Assembly: GCA_024653355.1 (NCBI GenBank)
Contig: JANLFQ010000001.1
Location: forward strand, 704,576-768,575
Direction of reading: 5' to 3'
DNA: 64,000 bases
Origin: a candidate division WOR-3 bacterium
GTDB taxonomy: Bacteria > Hydrothermota > Tepidihabitantia > Tepidihabitantales > Tepidihabitantaceae
The stretch's first letter is position 1, and each line of letters starts with the position of its first letter. The notes beneath the pieces were generated by a model. It was not told the DNA's origin. It did no database searches and saw only the letters and a list, made by a program, of their open reading frames with translations. The translations under genes and the position numbers were made by a program. Shown here one piece after another: positions 52,023 to 61,423 of the stretch.

Positions 52023-53641
52023 GAAGGTTTATATTTTGCCTGTCGACTTTTGTCACAATTACCCTCGCCCAGGTGATGCCGATAAGGTGGGCAATAGAAG
52101 ATGCCAATGGTGATGGCAAACCGGACCGTCGGGGACAAACGGTAACCGTCACCGGTATCGTTACGGCACCGGACAGCATCTTTGACAATCGTTATACCGA
52201 CATCTACATCCAGGACACAAGTGGCGGGGTTAATGTTTTCAGTTTCACGATGCAGAACGCCGACCTAAAAGACAGTGTGCTCGTCACCGGAAAAGTGGAT
52301 TGGTATCGGGGCAAAACCGAAATCGCTAACGCCACCATCACCCTTCTTGCCCGAAATCGAACCCTGCCCGAACCGCGTATCCTTACCTGCCGGGAAATGA
52401 ACGCCGAAGCCTACGAAGGCGAACTGGTCGCAATTACCGGTGTCAAAATCAGCAGTTTGTTCCTTGTTGGTAACACGAACTACAACCTTGAAGACTCAAC
52501 CGGCACAACTCAGGTGCGGATTGACGCCCAGACCGAAATACCGGGCTTTATCCTATCGCCCGACACATTCACCATCATCGGTATCAAAGGGCAGTACACC
52601 TCGGACACCACCCAGCCTCTGACCGGTTATCAACTCTTGCCCCGCTACCGACGCGACTTCTCATCCAGTGCTGAAGACTATCCCCTCATCACCATCCGCG
52701 CGGCCCAGCAGCCCGGACCCGACGGTGTGACCCCGCAACTGCTTGACCAGTGGGTTCGGGTCAAGGGCAAAATAACGGGTCCGGCACGGGTTTTTACCAC
52801 CGGTAGTGGCAAAAGCCTCTATATCCAGGATGTTACCCAGGGAGTAAATGTTTACAACTGTTCCTATCCTGATGGCCAGGCACCGTTCCTTGACAGTCTG
52901 GGCATAGAAATCACCGCCCTGGGCAGGATAACCGAATACAACGGCTTGACGGAACTCTCCTCAGGTGTAATGTGGGTCAGTGACACAAGCGCCGTTCCGG
53001 TTACACCAAAACTTCTCCCCTTTAATACCCCGCTTACGGAAACGATGGAGTCCGATTTGTTAACCGTGGTGGGTGATGTCATCTCGGCACCGGTGCGCTC
53101 AGGTTCCGGCTACAATATGGTGCTGAAAAACGGCACTCCGGCAATCTCGGTCCGCATCTACGACAACACCGGCATTCAGACCTCGTGGCTGACCGCGGGC
53201 CGAAGAGTCCGAATCACCGGCATCGTCGGTCAGTACGACTACGAACCGCCTTACAACACCGGCTATCAGTTGATGCCAAGATTCCCCGAAGACATTAGTG
53301 ACACCACCGCCGCTTTTCCCCCTTCGGAAAGACTTCAGATTGACTCCATTTTCCCCAATCCGTTTGCCCCTAATGAAGGCGAAATCGCCACAATCCAGAT
53401 CAACAGCCCGCGCACCGGCTACCGTCTGACCGTTGCCGTCTACGACCTCCTGGGCAGGCTAAGAAGACAACTGTTGACCAGCGCACCGGGCGGCTACTAC
53501 GATTTAAAATGGGACGGCACTGATGACCGGCTCCAGCGTTTACCAGCAGGAATTTACCTCCTCAACATCAAGGCGTCAAGAGGTGATGGCTCAACAGAAA
53601 CAATCAACCGACCGATTGTCCTCGCCGTAAAACTGAACTAA
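52019..53641 (+). CDS. Secreted multi-OB-fold protein with a sorting-like C-terminal domain
   Basis: This protein has 540 residues from a GTG overlapping the lipoprotein stop. A signal peptide (about 1-18) precedes three OB-like beta-domains, each starting with a TVTVTGIVTAPDS-, WVRVKGKITGPARV- or LTVVGDVISAPVR-like strand and containing a (I/L)YIQD(T/V) strand. These resemble OB modules of secreted nucleases, but no nuclease domain is present. The end is sorting-like (FPNPFAPNEGEIATIQIN, VAVYDLLGRLRRQL, WDGTDDRLQRLPAGIYLLNIK). The OB domains may bind nucleic acid or sugar. Confidence 0.8.
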   Translation: MRRFIFCLSTFVTITLAQVMPIRWAIEDANGDGKPDRRGQTVTVTGIVTAPDSIFDNRYTDIYIQDTSGGVNVFSFTMQNADLKDSVLVTGKVDWYRGKTEIANATITLLARNRTLPEPRILTCREMNAEAYEGELVAITGVKISSLFLVGNTNYNLEDSTGTTQVRIDAQTEIPGFILSPDTFTIIGIKGQYTSDTTQPLTGYQLLPRYRRDFSSSAEDYPLITIRAAQQPGPDGVTPQLLDQWVRVKGKITGPARVFTTGSGKSLYIQDVTQGVNVYNCSYPDGQAPFLDSLGIEITALGRITEYNGLTELSSGVMWVSDTSAVPVTPKLLPFNTPLTETMESDLLTVVGDVISAPVRSGSGYNMVLKNGTPAISVRIYDNTGIQTSWLTAGRRVRITGIVGQYDYEPPYNTGYQLMPRFPEDISDTTAAFPPSERLQIDSIFPNPFAPNEGEIATIQINSPRTGYRLTVAVYDLLGRLRRQLLTSAPGGYYDLKWDGTDDRLQRLPAGIYLLNIKASRGDGSTETINRPIVLAVKLN

Positions 53642-53663
53642 CTGTTGTTCAGTCCCAAATAGC

Positions 53664-53691
53664 TTGACCGTTCCTTCGCACCGATTAAACT
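53664..53691 (+). promoter_or_regulatory. Promoter of the DUF2723 gene (leaderless)
   Basis: TTGACC, a 16-nt spacer and TAAACT, then 5 nt to the GTG at 53697. The TTG of the -35 is the first in-frame codon of the open frame, but the GTG is the likelier start. Confidence 0.55.
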
Positions 53692-53696
53692 TCTTC

Positions 53697-55595
53697 GTGC
53701 CGAGAAGACCGCTTCGGAACCAAAATTTAATTTTCGCCTTCCTTGCCTTTTTCGCACCGTTTACGCTCTACTTCCTTACTACCTGCCGGGACATCTACTG
53801 GCTTGATTCCGCCGAATTCGCACTTGCCACCCGCACCGGCGGTTTAGTCCATCCGCCCGGTTATCCATTACTCCTCAACCTCCTCAGTTTTGTTTCTCTA
53901 CTACCGGTCTTGACCCTTCCTTTCCGCATCAATCTGGTATCAGCGTTCGTTGCAGCCGGCTCCTGTTTTCTTCTCTTTCTCATTATCAACCGTCTGACCG
54001 GTGATGAAAAATTTGCCCTTCTGGGTGCTTTCATCTGGGCGCTCTCGTTTGAACTCTGGCAGCAGGCAACCGCGATTGAAGTGTACGCTTTGCAGGTTTT
54101 CCTCTTCGCCTTAACCCTTTGGGCACTATTACGCTGGCGGGAAACATCTTCTGCCTCATACCTATATTTTTTCAGTTTTAGTTTCGGACTGACCCTTGCC
54201 AACCATCTGTTCATCATCGTCTGGATTCCAACATTTCTCATTTTGCTCCATACCCCGGCACTGAAAAACCTGCATCGCCGCCAGTGGCTACTCCTCTTTT
54301 TGCTTCTGTTGCTGGGACCTTTGCTCTATCTATCCTTACTATTTCGCTCGCAAAACCCACCCGGATGGGCAGGCATTGAGTCCACCAATGATTTCTTCCG
54401 CTACATCACCGCGGCAGTTTACCGCTACCGTTTTCTTGCTGGAGGAACTGATTATCTTACCCAACAGGTCTCTTCCTTACCTCTGACCCTGTTCAAACAG
54501 TTCACCGTTCTCTGGCTTTTACTAATCCCGGGCGGTGTCTGGCTTATCCGAAAAGACAAAAGGTTGTTCTTCGCCCTGCTCATCGGCACTGTTCTTGCCG
54601 GCAGCGCCGCCCTTCTCTACAACATCCCGGACAAAGAAGGATACTTCCTACCGGTCTATTTCTGTCTGGCAATCTTCATCGGCTCAGCAGCACCACTTTT
54701 TCAGGCAAAAAAAGGACAGACTGGCATTCTCGCCATTATCATCATCGCTCTCATCGGTGTCATTCTGTGGAACTATCCCCGACAGAACCGCTCCCATCTC
54801 ACCGCCCTTAGCGACCTTGCCCGCGCCGTCAGCACCGAACTGCCGGCGCATGCTGTAATCTTTACCGACGACTATAGTTTGTTTCAGGCGTTAAACTGGC
54901 GCAAGATGGTTGAGAAGCCTGTTAACTTCCCGACGATAATCAGTGAACACCATCTGGTGTTCCCCTGGTACCTGAAACAACTTTCCAAAACCGTACCGGT
55001 TCCTGAGCACTGTTTTGACCTTGCACGAACTTTATGGGAAAACCGCGCCCGTTTAAGTAAAACCCAGTTTGGCACTTTAGCCAGCCAAAGGGTCCAGGAG
55101 ATTAAACAGCATTTGCTATTGAACCTCGCAGACCATCCGTGCTTTTACTTCCCTCAGGACTTTTCCCAATCGCTTGAGCGCTGGCAAAACTTTCAATTGC
55201 AGTTACACGGATTGACTTATCAATTTCGACCTCTTGGAGACAGCACGATCGGACCAGAAATCAAATTCACCTTTCCCGGACCTGAAAGGTACTCTACAAA
55301 CAAATTTTACGACCCCTATGCGGAAGACCTGTGCCGCCGTTTTGCCGCCACCGCCAACCGCCGCGGCATGCTCCGCTATGCATCCGGGGATGACACAGGC
55401 GCCATCGCCGATTTCAATCTTGCCCTGAAATACTACCCCGATTACAGCGCTGCCATTGAGAATAAAGGTTTGGTGTTCGCAATGACCGGTAAAAAAGATA
55501 GCGCTCGATTTTACTTAACAAAATTTATCAAATTAGAACCTAACTCACCAGAAATCAATAAAGTAAAAGTTTTTCTTAACAACCTCAACGACTGA
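53697..55595 (+). CDS. DUF2723-family (TMEM260-like) GT-C membrane protein with C-terminal TPR
   Basis: This protein has 632 residues from the GTG. At least nine hydrophobic helices follow the signature CRDIYWLDSAEFALATRTGGLVHPPGYPL (Asp-Ser-Ala-Glu catalytic-type loop) and HQ-type second loop. The C-terminal soluble part includes a TPR-like unit (AIADFNLALKYYPDYSAAIEN). DUF2723 proteins are GT-C-fold, and human TMEM260 is an O-mannosyltransferase, so a lipid-linked sugar donor is likely. It probably modifies exported proteins or glycolipids. The start is chosen from the promoter spacing. Confidence 0.85.
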   Translation: MPRRPLRNQNLIFAFLAFFAPFTLYFLTTCRDIYWLDSAEFALATRTGGLVHPPGYPLLLNLLSFVSLLPVLTLPFRINLVSAFVAAGSCFLLFLIINRLTGDEKFALLGAFIWALSFELWQQATAIEVYALQVFLFALTLWALLRWRETSSASYLYFFSFSFGLTLANHLFIIVWIPTFLILLHTPALKNLHRRQWLLLFLLLLLGPLLYLSLLFRSQNPPGWAGIESTNDFFRYITAAVYRYRFLAGGTDYLTQQVSSLPLTLFKQFTVLWLLLIPGGVWLIRKDKRLFFALLIGTVLAGSAALLYNIPDKEGYFLPVYFCLAIFIGSAAPLFQAKKGQTGILAIIIIALIGVILWNYPRQNRSHLTALSDLARAVSTELPAHAVIFTDDYSLFQALNWRKMVEKPVNFPTIISEHHLVFPWYLKQLSKTVPVPEHCFDLARTLWENRARLSKTQFGTLASQRVQEIKQHLLLNLADHPCFYFPQDFSQSLERWQNFQLQLHGLTYQFRPLGDSTIGPEIKFTFPGPERYSTNKFYDPYAEDLCRRFAATANRRGMLRYASGDDTGAIADFNLALKYYPDYSAAIENKGLVFAMTGKKDSARFYLTKFIKLEPNSPEINKVKVFLNNLND

Positions 55596-55856
55596 AAAAC
55601 CGTTAGTTGTCACGCCCAATTTCCCCGGAGTGTCGCACCGTTAGTTTTGTTCTGTCAACAACTTATAAATCCGAACCCGAATCATCCGTTGTCTGTCCCA
55701 TCTCGCTCAATACAAAGCCGATTTTGCAAGAGATTAAAAATCAACATCTTATCACTTCTAATCCCAACATTCTCAACCGGCATATTCTTTGCATTTATCA
55801 CCTTCAGGAGGGAGCGAATTGAAATTTATCAACAAATCCCTTCAAGGGGAAACCTG

Positions 55857-57857
55857 ATGAGCGTTAGTGCCACGGTCCAGACTGGCGGCAAAATAGAGCG
55901 CCGCACTCTAAAAGAACTGATTACCCAGGTGCAAAAAATCGCTGGGCGCTACCTATCAATCAAAGCAACAAGACGCCGGGTCTTCTTTTTGCTCGGGGAT
56001 GCGCTCGTCGCGGGCGTCTCAATCATCGCAGTTAATTACCTCATACCCTATCCGATTTTAAAATTATCCCCTCCCGATCCCCAAACACTTTTTATTCTTG
56101 TAATCACCAACATACTCCTCACAATCGGCGCCAACTTTGCCCTGCGCAACTACTCTCTCGCCTGGGTCACATTCTCCCTCTCCGATTTACGGAAGTTGTT
56201 CGTCGCCAGCGCCCTGGTCACGGCAAGCCACTTCCTGCTTCGTCTTCTGCCCGCCTGGCGCAATATTTCAACCTCCAGTCCGATACTCATCGGCTTAACG
56301 CTCTTTTTTTCCCTCGCTGCCTTCCGCGGCAGCAAAAGGCTGCTCCTTGAACCTCTTTTTACCAGTGCTGAAGGTAAGCGCACCCTTATTGCCCTCTCTG
56401 CAAAGTATGGCTACTTTATTCCTAACATCCTGCGTCGTTTAACCAATTTCAACTACTACATTGTCGGCATCGTAACCCCGGACCCGAATCAGATCGGTAA
56501 CTACGAGCAGGGCATTGAGGTAGTGGGGACAACCGATGACATTGAGGCAATTGTTGAACGCTACCGGGTTGAGGTGGTAATGGTGATGCTCGAGTCAAAC
56601 CCCGGTTTCAGTTTAGGAGACTTCTACGCCCGGCTCCATCGGATCGGTAAAGTGGAAGTGAAAACGATGCCTTCACTCGTCGACATCCTTGAAGACCGTT
56701 CAGACCTTGGCGCCCTGGAAAAACTGTGTGTCCACGAACTCACTGGCAGACCACCGGTAACGGTTGATGTCAACCAGATGCGCCGGATTTTCTCGGGCAA
56801 GCGGATTCTTGTAACCGGTGCCGGCGGCTCAATCGGCTCGGAACTGTGTCGGCAACTTGCCCGCTTCACCCCGGAACAACTCGTCCTTTTTGAGCGCGAC
56901 GACTCTAACCTTTTTTACATTGAGCGTGAAATCCGCCTGCTTTATCCCAACCTCCAGATACTCCCTTTTCTGGGCGACATCAATCACGCGCCGGACCTGG
57001 AGCGGGCATTTGCGCTTTCCCGGCCGGAGATTGTGTTTCACGCTGCCGCTTATAAACATGTCCCTGTATTAGAATTTCACCCCGAAGAGGCAATCCAGAC
57101 CAATGTCCTTGGCACCCATCTCGTTGCCAAGACCGCCATCCGTTACCACACCCGCACCTTCATCTACATTTCCACTGACAAAGCGGTCAATCCCACCAGT
57201 GTGATGGGTGCCACGAAGCGATTGGGTGAAATGCTCGTCACGGCAATGAACGAACTGAGTGATATGAAGGTGGTTGTCGTACGCTTTGGCAATGTTCTTG
57301 ACAGCCGGGGTAGTGTTTCGACCATCTTCCGCGATGCCATCTTGAAACGCCAGCCCATTACCGTCACCCATGCCGAAATGAGACGGTATCTTATGCTGAC
57401 CAGCGAAGCGGTGACCCTGGTAATGCAGGCAGCAGCACTGGGCAAAGGTGGTGAGGTGTTTGTGCTTGATATGGGCAAGCCGGTGCGCATCTGGGACCTG
57501 GCGCACCGTATGGTAGAACTTGCCGGGTTAACTCCGCAGGTTGACATCCCGATAATCGTTACCGGTATTCGTCCCGGAGAAAAACTTTTTGAAGAACTCT
57601 TAACCGCTGAGGAGGGCACCATCGCCACGGAAAACGAACGTATCTACCGAGCAAGAATCTCGCAAAATTACTCTTACCCGGAACTACTGGGTAAAATTTC
57701 CGAACTGGAAGCAAAACTTGAGTTTCTCAACCCCGACGAGATTAAAAAGGCATTGACCCAATTTGTCCCTACTTATCAGCCGGCGGCGGTTTCGGTAAAT
57801 TATGCCCCGAATCGGGTTTCGATTTTTTCTCACTCTGGAATTGAAAAAGAAGAATAA
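55857..57857 (+). CDS. CapD/WbpM-type UDP-GlcNAc 4,6-dehydratase
   Basis: This protein has 666 residues. Four to five N-terminal membrane helices (about 45-130) precede a first Rossmann-like domain (about 175-300) and the SDR domain (about 315-640). Motifs: GAGGSIGSELCRQLARF, FHAAAYKHVPVLEFHPEEA, and the catalytic STDKAVNPTSVMGATKRLGE with Met in place of Tyr, typical of these enzymes. It makes UDP-4-keto-6-deoxy sugars for envelope polysaccharide. The frame extends to 55647, but the ATG at 55857 fits better. Its tail overlaps the convergent gene by 89 nt. Confidence 0.9.
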   Translation: MSVSATVQTGGKIERRTLKELITQVQKIAGRYLSIKATRRRVFFLLGDALVAGVSIIAVNYLIPYPILKLSPPDPQTLFILVITNILLTIGANFALRNYSLAWVTFSLSDLRKLFVASALVTASHFLLRLLPAWRNISTSSPILIGLTLFFSLAAFRGSKRLLLEPLFTSAEGKRTLIALSAKYGYFIPNILRRLTNFNYYIVGIVTPDPNQIGNYEQGIEVVGTTDDIEAIVERYRVEVVMVMLESNPGFSLGDFYARLHRIGKVEVKTMPSLVDILEDRSDLGALEKLCVHELTGRPPVTVDVNQMRRIFSGKRILVTGAGGSIGSELCRQLARFTPEQLVLFERDDSNLFYIEREIRLLYPNLQILPFLGDINHAPDLERAFALSRPEIVFHAAAYKHVPVLEFHPEEAIQTNVLGTHLVAKTAIRYHTRTFIYISTDKAVNPTSVMGATKRLGEMLVTAMNELSDMKVVVVRFGNVLDSRGSVSTIFRDAILKRQPITVTHAEMRRYLMLTSEAVTLVMQAAALGKGGEVFVLDMGKPVRIWDLAHRMVELAGLTPQVDIPIIVTGIRPGEKLFEELLTAEEGTIATENERIYRARISQNYSYPELLGKISELEAKLEFLNPDEIKKALTQFVPTYQPAAVSVNYAPNRVSIFSHSGIEKEE

Positions 57858-58479
57858 TTGTTAAACCAACAACCGCGATAACCGCACCCACCCAGCCAAG
57901 AAGAGAAAGCGCCGTCACAATTCCGGCTGCTATCAAAACCCCTAAAAAAATCCCCAGCAACGCTCGGGGATAAGACATACCTAACAACATCGCCGCTACC
58001 GCACCGGTCCAGGCACCGGTCACCGGTAAAGGAATACCGACAAAAATTGCCAGACCCCAGAACTCAAACCGTTCAATCACACCACTTTTCTTTCGGGTTC
58101 GCGTAAATAGCCACTTAAAAAACCTTTGGAAAAGAGTAAACCGGTTTAACAATAAAACCATTCGTTCCAGAAGCAGCAGAATCAGAATTATCGGCAGGAT
58201 ATTTCCCACAACCGAAAGGACCAGCGTCTTCCATAATGGCAGATGAAAAAGGTTGTTTCCAATTGGCACCGCCCCGCGCAACTCCACAATCGGCAGCATC
58301 GCAACCACGAAGACCACCAGTTCCGGACTCAACCCTTTCGCCCGCAACTTTTCGGCAATCCGTTCTCCAGTACTTGCTGATGCCGGTGTAACGCCCGTAA
58401 TCAAAATCGCCATAAGCAGCCCAACAAGCAGCGATTTTCTGCCTGTATTCGCAAAAACCTGAGGTAGCGAACCGCGCAT
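57769..58479 (-). CDS. Small multidrug export family membrane protein (COG2426-like)
   Basis: This protein has 236 residues. A signal-like helix (about 15-35) and four to five further hydrophobic helices, with the motifs VAMLPIVELRGAVPIGNNLF and FWGLAIFVGIPLPVTGAWTGAVAAMLLGM, mark the Sm_multidrug_ex family. It is an inner-membrane exporter-like protein without a known substrate. It starts right after the stop of the VWA gene (TAAATG), the last gene of that operon. Its end overlaps capD tail to tail by 89 nt. Confidence 0.88.
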   Translation of the reverse strand: MRGSLPQVFANTGRKSLLVGLLMAILITGVTPASASTGERIAEKLRAKGLSPELVVFVVAMLPIVELRGAVPIGNNLFHLPLWKTLVLSVVGNILPIILILLLLERMVLLLNRFTLFQRFFKWLFTRTRKKSGVIERFEFWGLAIFVGIPLPVTGAWTGAVAAMLLGMSYPRALLGIFLGVLIAAGIVTALSLLGWVGAVIAVVGLTIILLFQFQSEKKSKPDSGHNLPKPPPADK

Positions 58480-60483
58480 TTACAGCAACCCCCTCTGACG
58501 TCTTAAAATTATCTCCAGCCCAAATAGCATCGCAAGCAGTCCATAAATTACCGGGATTTTTCTCGGGTCAAGGGAAAACGACCGATGATAAACGCCCAGT
58601 TTAAACTCTCGGGTTGCAATTTCATCAATACTGTCCGCAGGGATAAACCAGCCCCCGGTAAGTGAGGCAATTCGGGACAGTAAATCACGATTAATGCCCA
58701 GTTGTACTATTTCAACACTCTGCTCTGTAACCCGAAACTCGACTGGAGCGGTCTGATATCGCAGGCGGTTTTCCGCCCGCACTTCAGCACGGGCAAAATA
58801 CCGACCGGGCACCAAACCATCTATTTCCGCCCGGTAACGCCCAAAGCCCGTTTCCTGCATCGGGATATAAAAGTTGTTTCCAAGCGAATCTTGCACCGCA
58901 ATGCGTACATCTAAACCTTCCCAGGGTGTACCGTCCAATGTTTTGGCATCAAGTAGAAGTGTAATTCGTTCCCCGGTCAAATAATTGAACGCATCAGTTT
59001 TTAAACTAAAAAGGGTCGTGTCCTTTTCGCTGAGATAACGTACCATTCCCGAAAGAAAAACATCAAGGGGTGTGGGCTTATCCGGTGGCACATCAGCAAG
59101 GAACCCCCAGCGCCACAGCGGAAACGCCCCAAGATAAACCACCTTTCCTTTACCCGCCTTTCCCGCCACCAGAAGCGGCACCTGATTCTCCTGAGCGGTC
59201 ATCCATACCGCTGTCTGCTCATTTGCCACCGTGCCCGTCCAGATACTGCTAAACGGTGGTACCGAAGCAAGGTTAAGACCGTCTTCTTTCAGCCATGGCA
59301 GAAACAGCGCCGCTTCCGTAATCATCGGTGTCCACTCCCCTCTCAAAAGTTGCCCGCCTCTTATCGGTAGCAACTTCTCCAGTTGCTCTCCGGTCTTAAA
59401 TCCATCCCCCGCAAGCAGTAATACCCCAACACCGCCTTCAACCTGGCTCCGGAGCGTATTCCAGAACTCACGGTCCTGCGCTACCTCCTCAGTGTTGTCA
59501 ACCACAAAAACCTCAGCGCTGTCGAGCAAACGCGCCATCCGGTTGAGACCGCCGGTGAGCGCAATTGCCATCTTGACATCAAACCGGCGGTCCTTCTCCA
59601 GCATCCGTCGGATAAACCTTGTCTGCGGACCGGGATGATTCGTGATATAAACAATCCGTGTACGCGCCGGCTTGATTTCAATTGAACCAGACCGCTGATT
59701 GTCAAGGTAACTCAACTCACCAGGCAAACTGTCAGCGCCGACCTGAACCGTTTTGTGCCCACTCTCAGTAAAAACCACTCGAAAAAAAACATCCTCTTCG
59801 CTCCAATCCTGCGCTAAAGTAACTTCTTTTGTCTGACCATCAAGCCGTAACCGACTTCGCTCCTGATTGAGAAAACCAATACTTGCCAAGCGCACTCTAA
59901 CAACAACCGTGTCCTGGGCATAGGCAACGGCAGGAAGTTCCAGTTCCTTAATCATCAAATTCCTTCCCCTGTTGCCGCCGAACCCCACGGTATAAACTGG
60001 AACCGCCAACCGCTGCGCAACCTGAATTACGTCCACCGGCCCGTTATCCTGACCGTCACTCAGCAGCAAAATTGCGGCTGGTCCGGTTTGCGACACAACC
60101 TCAAGAGCCCGACCCAAGCGGGTACGCTCCTTACCCGGTAGCACCGCCTGACCGCCTGGTCGGAGTTTTATCACACTGTCCGCAAACCACCAAACTTCCT
60201 GTTTCACCCCAACTATCCTTTCCTGTAAAGACCGCAAAACCCGGTCAACAACACTGTCAACGCCAATCATCTCCATACTACGGGACCGGTCAACCAGAAA
60301 TGCCACCCGGCGCGGCTGTTGGGTCCAGCGCACTGTTACGACCCTGTCAAGTGCCATCCAGCCCAAGATTAACACAATTACCAACCGGAGAATAAATAAC
60401 CAATAACCACCCCTTGTCCCGAAGTCTTTCCAGTAAAGCAGAAAAGTTAGGATTAATAGTATAAAACTAACGACGGTAATCAT
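58480..60483 (-). CDS. Membrane VWA-domain protein with a glutamine-amidotransferase-like region
   Basis: This protein has 667 residues. Two N-terminal membrane helices (about 3-45) precede a VWA domain with MIDAS DRSRSM (about 68-210), a CARDB-like region (about 220-290), then a class I glutamine-amidotransferase-like fold (about 290-440) that lacks the nucleophilic Cys signature. A beta-sandwich and a C-terminal membrane helix end the protein. VWA proteins of this type sit next to MoxR ATPases or sulfatase-like genes; none is visible here. The start overlaps the lipoprotein gene by 17 nt. Confidence 0.85.
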   Translation of the reverse strand: MITVVSFILLILTFLLYWKDFGTRGGYWLFILRLVIVLILGWMALDRVVTVRWTQQPRRVAFLVDRSRSMEMIGVDSVVDRVLRSLQERIVGVKQEVWWFADSVIKLRPGGQAVLPGKERTRLGRALEVVSQTGPAAILLLSDGQDNGPVDVIQVAQRLAVPVYTVGFGGNRGRNLMIKELELPAVAYAQDTVVVRVRLASIGFLNQERSRLRLDGQTKEVTLAQDWSEEDVFFRVVFTESGHKTVQVGADSLPGELSYLDNQRSGSIEIKPARTRIVYITNHPGPQTRFIRRMLEKDRRFDVKMAIALTGGLNRMARLLDSAEVFVVDNTEEVAQDREFWNTLRSQVEGGVGVLLLAGDGFKTGEQLEKLLPIRGGQLLRGEWTPMITEAALFLPWLKEDGLNLASVPPFSSIWTGTVANEQTAVWMTAQENQVPLLVAGKAGKGKVVYLGAFPLWRWGFLADVPPDKPTPLDVFLSGMVRYLSEKDTTLFSLKTDAFNYLTGERITLLLDAKTLDGTPWEGLDVRIAVQDSLGNNFYIPMQETGFGRYRAEIDGLVPGRYFARAEVRAENRLRYQTAPVEFRVTEQSVEIVQLGINRDLLSRIASLTGGWFIPADSIDEIATREFKLGVYHRSFSLDPRKIPVIYGLLAMLFGLEIILRRQRGLL

Positions 60484-61423
60484 TAACCCGCCTGGGCACC
60501 GATTCCGGCACCATGATCAGTTTTAAACTCTCACTCGCGGTGTTGAACTCAACCGGCAAACTTATCAGGTCCACAAGACCGTCACTGTTGGTATCGCTGA
60601 CCCCGAACACCGAATACACACCCGCCGGCACTTTAACCTCAAACGAACCGTCGGCTAAAATCGGTGCCACCGCCTTTGTCTTCTCCTGGTCAAAAAAAAC
60701 CGTGCCGCGGTGGACAACAGTTTTCCCTTTAACCGTAACCCCTTCAAAAACTGAATCTGTTGTCCAGTAAGTCCATGCCGGTGTCAAGCCGATGTTGTTT
60801 TCCAGGTCTTGAAATCCCGGATTCAGTAAAAAGTAAAAAACCTTGCCCGGACCGATTGAGTCCCGGCAGACAAAATTGACCTCCTGCCAGTTAGGTTCCC
60901 AGACCCGATGGAAAAGTGTCTCGAACTCTTCGGGCACAATCATATAGTTGAGAGGTAAACTGGTATCCACCGGCTCACTAAATCGGATGATGATACGGAC
61001 TCCACGCCATAAATTAACGCTGCCCGATGCCGGTGAAACCGCCACAACCCGGGGAGAAATTGTGTCAATTCGATTTGACCCAAGAAAACTGGCGCGAAAG
61101 CGCCCGGGATTACCCGCCATATCCCATACCACACCTTGCAAAAAATAGCGCTGGTGGCTTTGCGGCTCAGTCCAGACCAAAATCCGCATCCGGTCTCTTC
61201 CCCTTGAAATTCCCCTTATCCTGAGTCCCGTGATACTCACACTCTCGGGCACAAACCTTGCAGGGTCAAGTTCTTCATCAAACACCAGTTCAACCTGAAC
61301 CCGAGTCCGGGCGTTGACTTCAACGATGTGCGGTGGAAATCGGTCCGGACTCGGCGGCAGCATCTTTTTGGCACAATGACCGCACAATAGCAGTAAACAG
61401 GCAGACAACAGATACCTTTTCAT
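60467..61423 (-). CDS. Exported protein with two SbsA-type Ig-like domains
   Basis: This protein has 318 residues. A basic start and hydrophobic core (about 1-16) contain LLLCGHCAKK, a possible non-canonical lipobox, so the protein may be a lipoprotein. Two Ig-like domains of SbsA type follow: FPPHIVEVNARTRVQVELVFDEELDPARF and ISPRVVAVSPASGSVNLWRGVRIIIRFSEPVD. A C-terminal part (DTNSDGLVDLISLP) resembles SdrD/CNA-B-like sequences. Start overlaps the DUF2520 gene by 4 nt. Confidence 0.8.
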   Translation of the reverse strand: MKRYLLSACLLLLCGHCAKKMLPPSPDRFPPHIVEVNARTRVQVELVFDEELDPARFVPESVSITGLRIRGISRGRDRMRILVWTEPQSHQRYFLQGVVWDMAGNPGRFRASFLGSNRIDTISPRVVAVSPASGSVNLWRGVRIIIRFSEPVDTSLPLNYMIVPEEFETLFHRVWEPNWQEVNFVCRDSIGPGKVFYFLLNPGFQDLENNIGLTPAWTYWTTDSVFEGVTVKGKTVVHRGTVFFDQEKTKAVAPILADGSFEVKVPAGVYSVFGVSDTNSDGLVDLISLPVEFNTASESLKLIMVPESVPRRVNDYRR

